Shown: in pieces, positions 54,328 to 64,000 of the stretch
Layout of the letters: each line of letters begins with the position of its first letter
Numbering within the stretch: position 1 is the first letter of the stretch
DNA from: Bretschneidera sinensis
Taxonomy: Eukaryota; Streptophyta; Magnoliopsida; Brassicales; Akaniaceae
Reading direction: 5' to 3'
Length of the DNA: 64,000 nt
Assembly (NCBI GenBank): GCA_023935145.1
Contig: CM043697.1
Coordinates: forward strand, 57,860,501 to 57,924,500
Program-made: the position numbers and the translations under genes
Notes under the pieces: model-generated
The model's database searches: none
Told to the model about the DNA's origin: nothing
Seen by the model: the letters and a program-made list of their open reading frames with translations, nothing else

Positions 54328-55800
54328 TAATGTTCTTAAAAGGTGAGATGCATTGTCATTTGTTAAAAACATGAAAGTACTTATAATTTATCCAAAAATA
54401 AAATTCAAAATCTGACCATTGATGATTCGGTAAATTATAATTACACCCCTCAAATTTGGTTGTAATTAAATTTACATCCAAACTTTTCAAAACATGTCGT
54501 TTCCCTTCAGATTTCATATAAAATTACAGCTGCATCCTATAATACATACAAACATTAAGAAATTTAACAAAATCATATTAAATGTGATATTGCATCACGT
54601 GTCTTTTTGATTTAATTAAAAAAAATTAACTTATATGTGAGATTCCAATGCATTGGAAGAAATAACAATTATCATGATTTCAGTTAATATTCATAAATTG
54701 TGAGATATTATTGTTCATTTTTTAAAACTTGAAATGTAATTGTATTTATAAGTGATGTTATAATTTATGACCAAGCTCAGATTTAAGAAAAGTTTTTTAA
54801 TTTATACTTAAAGTATTATCCAAATCACATCTAAAGAAAAACAAAACAAAACAAAAATTTCATCATTTACGGTTTATATATATATATATATATATATAAT
54901 TTTATTTTCTTAGTTTATAGAATAATTTAACAAAAGGTTAGTATTCTTTTCGGTAATTTCAAAAAAAAAAAAATCCAATTATATACGGAAAAAATTATAC
55001 CAATTACTTTCCATGATTCTCCCTGTGACAAAATACAAATTATTTCAACCAAGAAAAATACTGAGAAAGCACAACAATTTGACATCAAACACTTCCCTGA
55101 CAATCCCTTCCTTTCAGACATCCCAACACAAATCCACTATCCTTTGCCTTCAAAGAGAACTTATAAAAAGAATAAATAAATAAAAGAAAAACCTCCACTA
55201 AAATAATCAACAGCACTCCTCATATTTTGTTAAAGCAAGACAAACTTAAATTGCTCTTTTAACTTGTGTGGAACCACAGGCGCATGTGTTTTCCCCTGCA
55301 ACCCAATCATGTAATCTTTAGTGGTCCCCTTAACTGGAGTAGTAAACACATCACGTGAAGGCACAGGTTAGCATCCACTGGAGACCACCACAAGCCTTTT
55401 TCCACCAAAGGATGTGACTCATTTTCTCACTCCTACATAGCAGATCGATCAAGGAGCACTAAATTAACTCTAATTTAGTGGAGTATTACATAAGAAATAA
55501 AAAAATTTCTGAGGTTTTACAATTTGGTTTACTCTCTCTTCAGATTTTTTTTTGCCCTTTCAAGAAAAGACAAACCAAGACACATTGTAAATTTCATCAC
55601 AAATAAAAAAGAATGTGATTGGATTCTGATAGGGAAGATGGTCATTTTGGTGGGTACTTGGTATACTTTTCATTGGCTCAAATAATGTCTTAATTTGGTC
55701 ATTTTTTAGACAAAGAGATTTTATCAATATTGGCTTGACTTGACCATATGTACTAGAAGAGTAGAAGGGAAGGTCAGGGAGTCTTAATTTCAAAGAGGAT
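54328..55800. other. intergenic DNA and 3' flank of the bZIP gene
   Basis: AT-rich. It contains a second copy of the repeat into which the hAT inserted (54520-54770) and a TA dinucleotide run at 54874-54899. No gene is seen. 55450-55800 probably includes the bZIP 3' UTR. Confidence 0.55.
54874..54899. repeat. (TA)n microsatellite
   Basis: Uninterrupted TA dinucleotide repeat, about 13 units. Confidence 0.95.
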
Positions 55801-58220
55801 TCAAACATTGAGAAGCTTCTCTTTCTCTGTGGATGCCTGAAGTCCACCAGTTGGTGATGGGGGTGCTGGTGATGAGTTGGCATTTTCCATCTTCTTGAGG
55901 TTTTGTTGGTGATACACTTGCCTTAGTCTCTCTATCTCTCTCTTCAATGCTTCTTGATGAGCTGCAATTTTTTTAACCACTATCCAAATTTAATAAACTC
56001 TAATTTATACATATATAATTAATTGAATTACAATTTACAAATCAGAGGCTTAGTTGCTTTGTCTCAAAGAGAAGAAAAAAAAGTCACATTTAGTGGTATT
56101 TTGAATCATCTTTAATAGGAAAATTGTTAGATTTAATGGTAATCACATTTGAGGATAATACTTTAAACGTAATAATTTACCATAAGTGTGATTATTTTAT
56201 TAATAGATGTGACCAAAATAAATATGACACATTTTAAATTTATTTAGTTTTAAGGCAAGGTACTTAAGAAAAGCTTATAACATACACATATTTACACATT
56301 CAATTGTGTCGGGTTGATAAAATGAAAGGAGGATATAATGTTTTTTATCATTACAGAGTGATTAGTGAACACCATGAAAGAGAACAATATGTATCATCCA
56401 GTGATAATAAAATAAAATTATCCTATTCACCAAACACACCCTCGAGCTATCTCACAGTATATTACTATCATCTCCCTCTTCGTCTTCTTCAAATACCACT
56501 CTAATCTATGTATTAATTGCAATTTGAAGCTAGTGAATTTAACTCCTATGCTGAATTTATTTTAATTAGTTATAACCTCACCTCTCTTCCCTTCTTAAGT
56601 TATGATTAAAATTACTTATATCAGGAAGAAACACCTAACATTTCCCTACCAAATACTCCAATTTAAGAAACTTTATTAGATATGGTTCTTGCTCCTGCTG
56701 GTTGTTGGATCTCTTTTGAGAATGGTCATTTAAGAAGAAATTTATGGTTCATCCACGCAAGCAATATTGTCAGTGGATTACAAAAGTAAAATTTTCAAAA
56801 AAAAAAAGCAAGTTTTGCTTCTGTGACGATAATTTGTAGGGTTCCTTAAATCGGTTTACTTAATTTTTTTAAAAAAAAATAAAAAATCATTTTAAATAAA
56901 CTGATTTACTTAAGTCCCAACCAAGTGCCAAAATGAAATTAACTGCCATTTTTATTTCAATTTCAAAGCATCTTAAACAGTAATAGTACTTACCATCTTT
57001 AAATATCTTATCTTGGGCCAAAGCAGCGATTCTTTGCTTGAGAGCACTGTTGTCAACATTTAGAAGCAAGCGTTGATGATCTAGAAACGCAACCCTTGGT
57101 GACAACACCGAAACTTCAGCCTTCATTTAACAACTCAAAACACTAAAATTAACCAAAAAAGAAATTATATGTTCACTTTAATTAAATAAAATTTAACTAT
57201 TTATGAAACTACATACTTGTAATGAAGTAACGCTACGTTCAAGTTCTGATATGTATTGAAGCTTTCTCACCCGTGATCTTTGTGCTGATTGTCGGTTTGC
57301 TAAGATTCTAATTTAAATACAAAGACACATAATTATCAATCTGATATTAAGTTTAGTTCAATAATTATATTTTAGTTCAATTGAAAATAATGATTCGGTT
57401 TTGATTCTGATGTACTCTTTAACATATATCAACTCAATATCTTAAAACGTTTATCAATATTAATTAATGGATTTGAATTTAAATGATAATGTGATCATGC
57501 CTAAAATAGAAAGTATAATGGGGAGGATAATTAATAATTTCAAAATTGTGACAAAATAACAATTAGTCAGTCAATGTGCCACATAAGACATGAAGTGGCT
57601 AGCAAAAAAAATGTGCGTACATATGATTACCTCTTTACCCTTTTAGGATCAATAATCCGATCGTCGGAGGTGTTGGTGTTTGCATTAGGGCGTCCTTGTG
57701 CCTCGTTTTCGCATTGGCTTTGCACCTCTTCTGATTCATTCTTTATCTGCTGTTGCTTATTCTGATCAGATGGCGTTTCCTTCTCGTCATTGATGCTGTT
57801 GTGATCAGACGGCGTGGAAGGGTTAGAGGAGGATACCGTGGGGGCCACTGCATTGGGGATATGATCATCGTTGAACATGGACAAGAATTGTTCATCATCA
57901 AATTTATCAAAATCATGATTGTTTCCGGACTCTTGTGGTGGTGGTGGCGCATTGGAGCCAGCGCGGCATTCCTGGGGCATTGGCGCCTTGAGGAAAGTAA
58001 TGGAGTCGCTGACAGACCGCCTGTGAGTCCCACGTCTCGCGGTCGAGAAGTCGAGGAATTCGTCCACCCAAGAAGGATTCTGGGAGGAGACTGTGATGTT
58101 GGGGGTGGTGGTGGTAACATCAACATTTGGTGGAAATGTACCCATTGAAGGTATCTTTTGGTGAGGGAAGTCAGGCCAATTTGGTGTCATATTGGGGATT
58201 TTGGGAGGCAGTTGTGCCAT
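55801..58220 (-). CDS. bZIP61-like: bZIP transcription factor, bZIP34/bZIP61-like, four exons, 322 aa
   Basis: Exons on the minus strand: 58220-57631, 57307-57217, 57120-56994 and 55961-55801. All introns are GT-AG, and the coding length is 969 bases including the stop. The N-terminus MAQLPPKIPNMTPNWPDF and the block RRGTHRRSVSDSITFLKAP are typical of Arabidopsis group-E bZIP34/bZIP61. The basic region spans exons 1-2 (DPKRVKR, then ILANRQSAQRSRVRKLQYIS) with the invariant N-x7-R. The leucine zipper follows (ELERSVTSLQAEVSVLSPRV, FLDHQRLLLNVDNSALKQRI) and extends into exon 4 (HQEALKREIERLRQVYHQQ). Length matches the family. It should bind ACGT-core DNA in the nucleus, as homo- or heterodimer. 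Arabidopsis relatives act in pollen and vascular development; the role here is inferred. Start chosen as the first ATG matching the family N-terminus. Confidence 0.95.
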
Positions 58221-58630
58221 ATGAGACTTGTAAATCCCAATGACACAAATCTTAAGCTAAAGAAGAGAGACAGAACAACATACCAACCAACAAAACCCAA
58301 TAACCCAAAGATAAACAATATTCTTTAGCAAAGCTTCTTAGATAGAGAAACCAATACCAGCAACCCAAATGACAAATCTCCAACAAAGCTTTCTTAAATA
58401 TAAATATGTACTGCTCCAAGACACTTGGGAATGTTAAAAAGAGAGAGGGAAGACGATGCAAGAAAACCAAACCAAATGATTCTCTTCAACAAAGCTTCTT
58501 ATATAATACTGAGAGAACACTAGGGAATGTCAAAAGAAAAGAAGAACCTCTCCTCATTACCAAAAAGCCTTTCTCTTCCCTTATCAAAAATCCCATTAAA
58601 TCTCTCTCTCTCTCTCTCTCTCAATGTTCA
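58221..58630 (-). promoter_or_regulatory. bZIP promoter/5' leader with repeated modules
   Basis: The module CAACAAAGCTTCTTA followed by an A/T-rich TATA-like string occurs three times, at about 58326, 58381 and 58487. The last two are also followed by ACACTTGGGAATG and ACACTAGGGAATG. On the minus strand TATATAAG at 58498-58505 is a plausible TATA box about 280 bp before the ATG. A CT run lies at about 58600-58622. Confidence 0.5.
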
Positions 58631-60231
58631 GTGGGGTCACATGGGGAGAGAGATTGGACAGCTATTGTACAGCTGGGGAGGGGTTGGGTCTCAACGGTAT
58701 TACAGGAAAGTCGCCAGTAGTTTAATATCTAAGCGGAATCAGCCAGCACGTGCCCTTGTGACCTTCTCTTTAGTGGGATGCCTATTATAGTCTCATTATT
58801 GACAATCCCAACGGAACATTCCTCTGTATCCCCCTTCACATACTCTCCACTTTGCCTGACCTATCATTAACCGTCAATCGATAAGTCAGTCTGGTCTATC
58901 CGTCAATCAAAAAATAACCCAAATCACTACCGTTGGATGCATATATACTTAGATCTCGGTTGTAGTTTCCTAAGAACCCATTAGAAGAAAATATATGACT
59001 GTGCATTCTGTTAATTTGATAAAATTCAGTTTTTTTCCACTTAAAAAAGAAAGAAGAGTTAAGGTACTGAGGTGAGAGTTAAAAAAATTTCCTTTTATAC
59101 TTGGGTTTTAAAATTACGAATACAATTAATTTTTTTTAAAAATAGATATAATATACAATATTTCAATTAATTTGATGAGATTATGCATCCAATTAATTCG
59201 ATCGGTTTAGTTAAGAAATTTAATTTTTTGATTTTTTTTTAAACTATAAAACCCATAACTGAATCAATCAAAATGATTAGTTCGATTAATGATGGAACCG
59301 ATAAAAATTTTCTTTTGATTCAATCATATTTTGCTTAATGAATTTTTCTTTAATGTAGTGTTGTTTTTTATTTAAAAAATAATGAGATTTTTTATTTAAG
59401 AAAGAAGGAATAGCGAGGAGTTATGGGATTTGGAGCATGAGCTGTGAAAGGAAGAAAGGGAGGGGTTTGTGAGGATCATGCCATGCCATGCCATGTGCAT
59501 AGTTTGTATGCTCTATCTAAACTTTCTTTGCTTTGTCCCCAAATCATTCCCACATGTAGGGCATGTGTCCTCTTTCTCTCTTGAGGTAGCTACCCCTTTG
59601 TTTCTTGGCACCTTCAAATCACCATCAAACTGGAATTTATGTTTTTGTTTTTTTTAAAATTAATTCTAGTGTGTATGGGAGCCACTAATCATGATTGAGA
59701 GTAGTGTTTAGAATATTTTAACACTGCGGCTAGTGCCTGCCAATGAAAGCATCTTGATGGAAGTATGAAATCGGTTTGCCATCGCTTTCCTCACTATCAT
59801 TGTTTTTTCGCTTTTATTTTTTAGGTTTATTTTTATTTTTAATCCCAAAATTTGAGGAGTCTTTGCATTTTAATTCACATAATTTTAATTGTAACACATT
59901 AATACATAAAATTAATATTAAAGTTGTAATTGTATCAAATCAAATTATTCTTTCAATTAAACTATCTGGGTTATCAAAAAACGTTTTAAAAGAATATTAA
60001 TTAATTTAAAAATATAAAATAAAAATAAAAATAAACTTAGATTAACATTTTAATACTAACAATACCGAAACAAAAATTTTGAGAACGAAATTCTTAAATC
60101 CTACCAGAAAAAAATGGCACGGGAGATATCCTTAATTGAAAATTTTTTAGATCGTACGGAAAATTCTTAATCATAGGGGAAAAAAAAAAATGATCTAAAC
60201 AGATTTCGTATGCTCAGCGCTATCATCACGT
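58631..60231. other. intergenic DNA, no gene recognised
   Basis: AT-rich with a short CATGC repeat at about 59480. Nothing else is supported. Confidence 0.55.
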
Positions 60232-60700
60232 GTGGCAGCACCACCAGTCGCCGCTTTCACGCGTTATCATCTCCGTCGGAGGAAGAACCCAACACTAGAA
60301 CCAGAAAAAACTCCTAAAGTAAAAAAAAAAAAAAATCACTCTTTTTCTCTCCATAGCCCAGTCACCATAGCCCCTCTCAGAATTCTCTCTTTCTCTCTCT
60401 CTCTCTCCCCCCCCCCTCCATTACAGGCCTCCCATTTCTTCTCAAACTCTCCACGGTCCCATCCTCTCTCCACCCAGAAAACTCCACCCTCTCTCCATGA
60501 TCTCAGCTTCCCATATCCAATCGGGATTTAACGCTACTATCGTCATGAGTATGAGCGAGTTAATTTACATACATCCACTGCAAGAAACCCAGATCACCAC
60601 AGTTCCATTGTCGTCGTACTTCACCAAGAGCCACCCCAACGGCACCATCCTTGCTTCGTCAAATTACCTTTTTGAACCAACCCTGGTTGATCACAGGTAA
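60232..60700 (+). other. possible leader or first-exon region (weak)
   Basis: Two overlapping short frames (60232-60531 and 60497-60700) flank A, CT and C runs. The second ends near CACAG followed by GTAATAG, a possible donor. Neither resembles a known protein. It may be the 5' end of a transcript or only low-complexity sequence. Confidence 0.2.
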
Positions 60701-62650
60701 TAGCCTAGAACCCATTTTCTATTTAACATTCTTTTGGTGTGTCTAATTTGGAGAAAAATCTAGACAATTTGAAGGAACATGTAATCAGATTTGGGGAAGG
60801 GGAAGACTAATTGTGGATTTAATATACCCACTTTCCTAAACTCAAGCACAAGACAGTGTTGTCATGTTGTTGTTGGATTAATCATTTGGGTTGGGAGCGA
60901 GAGACTGATTTCGCTGAAACGAACCTGGGAAATCAGAGAATTGAGATTGGGGAAAGAGAAAGAGAGAGATGGGTGAGAAGAAATTTTTTGGTTAATTATG
61001 TTTTTTAATTCCTTTTTTCTGAATTTTTTTTTAGTTTTATGTTTAGATTTTCATTTTAAATATTTTGGCCGATTAAATGTGATCAACCTGTTACTTCCGT
61101 TATGTTTTTGGACGAAATAGTTTAATTTGAAACAATTGCTAAGTTAATACTAATTTTATGTATTAATGCGACATCTTTTCAAGTAAGATTTTTTATAATC
61201 AAGTTACAAAATAAACGTATTCTTTGTATCCATCGTAATTCAAACTTAAATTTTAAATATATTTTACATTAATGATGATTAAAACCATAAATATCAGCGT
61301 TCAACATTTTCCATGGCTAAAATCATTCAACCATGTCTATCTCATGTGATTAGATTAAAATCATTCAATCACCTTTTTCAAATGATTACCTCCATGTGGA
61401 GCATAGCACATGGCTATGCACATGATAATGGTTAGAAATATCATTGCTATAAGAAAATCGATCCTAATGCCACTAAGCTTATATCTTATAGGTAGGGACA
61501 CAGAAATTTTTTGAAATGCTTCACATGACAGCGATGTCGCAAAGAACTGTCTTTTTTATTTTATATTAAATTTTTTTTCCTTGATAATGATAGCGCAAGC
61601 CAACTGCTTTCCTTCGCTATTAACAGCACATACAAAATTTCTTAGTATGATAACGAGATTGCTCCCATCTTAAATAAGTTCAAAATCTAATGCTCATCAA
61701 TTAAGTAACAGTTAACAGTTTGCTAATCCAATGTCTGAATCACTCATTTCCGTGTCGGGGCTCTTTTTCTCCCTATGTTCATCAATTTGGCGTGAACGTC
61801 GGCCTGAGAGTTAGCAATAACAATTTCTAGCTTGACCTGTCAAAGTGTCAAACCAACCCAAACTGCTATCTTCATTCTTTTTAATCCTATTAAGAATAGT
61901 AAAATAATTTCACACAAAATTTACATATTTGGAAGATAAGAATTTTACATTTATAAGAAATAACGAAAGAGGTTATAATAATAAAATTTTCACTTTTACA
62001 AACAATAATGAAAAAAATTTCATTATAACCTGAATAAAGTACAAAAGCTTTCGAAAGACAGAACTCTCAAACTCTAATCTCAATATACTCAAGCTCGCTT
62101 ACTACATATCCCCTCACACTCAATACTAGCTAGTTGAACATGTTCTGCTATGCTTCAAAGAAGTTTTTTTGATAGTCGATTGAGCCTAAAAATTCAAGGC
62201 ATAATTAACAGAAGTGATAACTCGAATTGAAACCAAGACGTTACTCTTATTTGGAGAGAGATACATTTGTTGAGAAAATTTATGCTATGATTAGTTTTAT
62301 AGAATTGGATTTGGAATTGAGGTGAAGTTATATTTTTTCTAACATAAAAGTGGTTGAAAAATACCATAATTTTATTTTTATTCTAATTTCAAGTCTCGAT
62401 TTCATACTATAAAACACAACGTCAATGTAATTGCTATCTCCAATTTTGTGTACATATAAAGATTGAATCCTACAAAACCTCTCATCCATCCACTGGCTTT
62501 ATAAAACAAAAACTGTTTTGTTTGTCAGTATTTTTTGGGTTACCTCCGTTGCCACACCACAACAATAAAACACCAAAGACTTGCCCTATTGAAATTTTGT
62601 GAATGCAAAAGACGTGAACAAAACAATGACAAACCACACTTTCAGTACCT
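60701..62650. other. intergenic DNA, no gene recognised
   Basis: AT-rich. No open frames or element ends could be supported. Confidence 0.5.
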
Positions 62651-62658
62651 TAAATAAA
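62651..62658 (+). promoter_or_regulatory. TATA-like box of the cysteine protease gene
   Basis: TAAATAAA lies about 80 bp upstream of the ATG at 62736, a suitable distance for a short plant leader. Confidence 0.45.
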
Positions 62659-62735
62659 AGGATTACCACATTCAAATCTTCATTTGTAACCATTTTTCAG
62701 AATTCTCCATCTCCATCCCAATTTAGCAAATAAAG

Positions 62736-63911
62736 ATGCCAACAATGTCCAGGAATGTTATCTTGACTATTCTAGTAATTTGGGTTATGTGGATACCGTC
62801 ACAAGCATGGCCTGGAAACGATACCGTTTCTTCAAATGATCCAATACCCATGAGGAACAGATATGAAAAGTGGCTGGCAAAACACGACCGAGAATACAAG
62901 AGTAAAGATGAATGGTTATTGCGTTTTGGGATTTACCAATCCAATGTTCTGTTCATCGACTTCATCAACTCTCAAAACTTTCCATTCAAACTGACCGATA
63001 ATAAATTCGCAGACATGACAAATGAAGAGTTTAAATCTACATACCTGGGTTTTCGATCTTTGAGGCTTCCAGAGGAAAGGCAGAACGTCACAGATGACCA
63101 ATTTAAGGAGGATTTGCCAACCAGTGTTGATTGGAGAAACAAAGGTTGTGTAACTCCAATCAAGGATCAAGGCCAATGTGGTATGAAATTATCAGATACA
63201 ATATAATTGGTTGAAACAAAATATTTTTTTTTTGGTAATATAACTTTTAAATTGTATACGTCTTGAAGCCAAGGATTGCAAGTGAACAAGATTTCATGAT
63301 ATCTACCTTTTGATACAGGAAGTTGTTGGGCATTCTCTGCAGTGGCTTCTGTGGAAGGCATCAACAAAATCAAAACAGGAAAACTGGTATCTCTGTCAGA
63401 ACAAGAGCTCATAAATTGTGATACTAACTCTGACAACCAAGGCTGCAATGGTGGGTTCATGGAGAAAGCATTTGAATTTATAAAAAAGAGTGGTGGAATT
63501 ACCACTGAAAAAAATTATCCTTACAAGGGAAAGGATGGCACCTGTGACAATGCCAAAGCCAAAAATCATGCAGTGACAATAAGTGGATATGGAAAGATAC
63601 CCATGAATAATGAGAAAAACTTACAAGCTGCAGTTGCTCGTCAACCCGTATCTGTTGCAATTGATGCTGGTGGATATGCTTTTCAACTTTATTCACAAGG
63701 TGTCTTCACTGGCTTTTGTGGATATAAGCTCAACCATGGAGTGACGGCAGTTGGGTACGGAGAAAGTGCTGGCAAAAAGTATTGGATCGTGAAGAATTCA
63801 TGGGGCACTGGCTGGGGTGAAAACGGCTATGTAAGGATGCAACGTGATTCAAATGATAAGAGAGGTATCTGTGGCATTGCCATGCAGGCCAGCTACCCTG
63901 TTAAGGCTTAA
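62736..63911 (+). CDS. papain-like cysteine protease (C1A), two exons, 345 aa
   Basis: Exon 1 is 62736-63180 and exon 2 is 63319-63911. The GT-AG intron splits the glycine codon of the active-site block (QGQC, then GSCWAFS). A hydrophobic signal peptide ([17 protein letters not shown]) targets it to the secretory pathway. The propeptide has an ERFNIN-type motif ([20 protein letters not shown]) and an NKFAD motif. The mature enzyme probably starts near [13 protein letters not shown]. The catalytic residues are visible: Gln and Cys in the active-site block, His in [11 protein letters not shown] and Asn in [14 protein letters not shown]. There is no KDEL tail or granulin domain, so it is close in type to SAG12-like proteases. 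Likely substrates are vacuolar or extracellular proteins. All key residues are intact. Confidence 0.96.
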
Positions 63912-64000
63912 ACAGCTTCACTGGATTGCATGTCAAAAGAAGATACAATTGTGGGATTCAATTGATAAGATTTGAGATTTATATGAAGCATATTAGGGAA
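63912..64000 (+). other. 3' UTR start of the cysteine protease gene
   Basis: Non-coding sequence after the TAA stop. The window ends before a clear polyadenylation site. Confidence 0.5.

Noticed and set aside
55560..55883. 107-codon minus-strand frame overlapping the last bZIP exon
   Set aside because: It is an out-of-frame shadow of exon 4 and the 3' UTR; the spliced bZIP frame explains the conserved residues.

Overview
The window looks like a repeat-rich nuclear region of a eudicot plant. The evidence is spliced host genes with GT-AG introns, plant-specific families (a group-E bZIP, a C1A cysteine protease with an ERFNIN-type prodomain), and plant transposon lineages (Sirevirus-type Ty1/copia, Ty3/gypsy, hAT, TRIM). 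The species cannot be named from the sequence. Three host genes are convincing. One is a single-exon 759-residue acidic coiled-coil protein at 17746-20025 (+). One is a four-exon bZIP34/bZIP61-like factor at 55801-58220 (-). One is a two-exon papain-like protease at 62736-63911 (+). Two further orphan exons, near 24.9 and 26.1 kb, are weaker.

Region by region: 1-6108 is the 3' part of a decayed Ty3/gypsy element. It has integrase on +, antisense 'putative gypsy type transposon' coding on -, a 23-unit array of 48-bp hairpin repeats, a polypurine tract and the 3' LTR. At 8285 to about 14780 lies a second decayed gypsy element. Its antisense region encodes a plant mobile domain, and a TRIM element has inserted into it. 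At 15983-17502 is a hAT-type element carrying a PPR gene fragment. The host gene at 17746 follows. After it come a hAT element with a perfect 8-bp target duplication (22228-23677), a small hAT-like MITE (24366-24795) and a gypsy deletion derivative (26262-27782).

The centre (30369-54319) is one nested stack. A hAT element of about 3.5 kb was hit by Sirevirus-type copia element A (+ strand, LTRs about 5% diverged where compared). A was then hit by the very young relative B (- strand, LTRs differing at one base in 1254). A related empty site for the hAT insertion survives just downstream at about 54.68 kb.

The most notable signal is in A and B. The perfect palindrome CCAGTCGACTGG is repeated in the LTR promoter, and again in front of a TATA box that precedes an extra ORF downstream of pol. 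Centre-to-centre spacings are almost all 21-22, 31, 42-43 or 52 bp, close to whole turns of B-DNA. The LTR and the accessory gene therefore appear to share one promoter architecture. The accessory protein also shares sequence patterns with the host gene at 17746, suggesting domestication or a common origin. The first gypsy element has an analogous layout: a hairpin array, then a TATA-like box, then an accessory gene.
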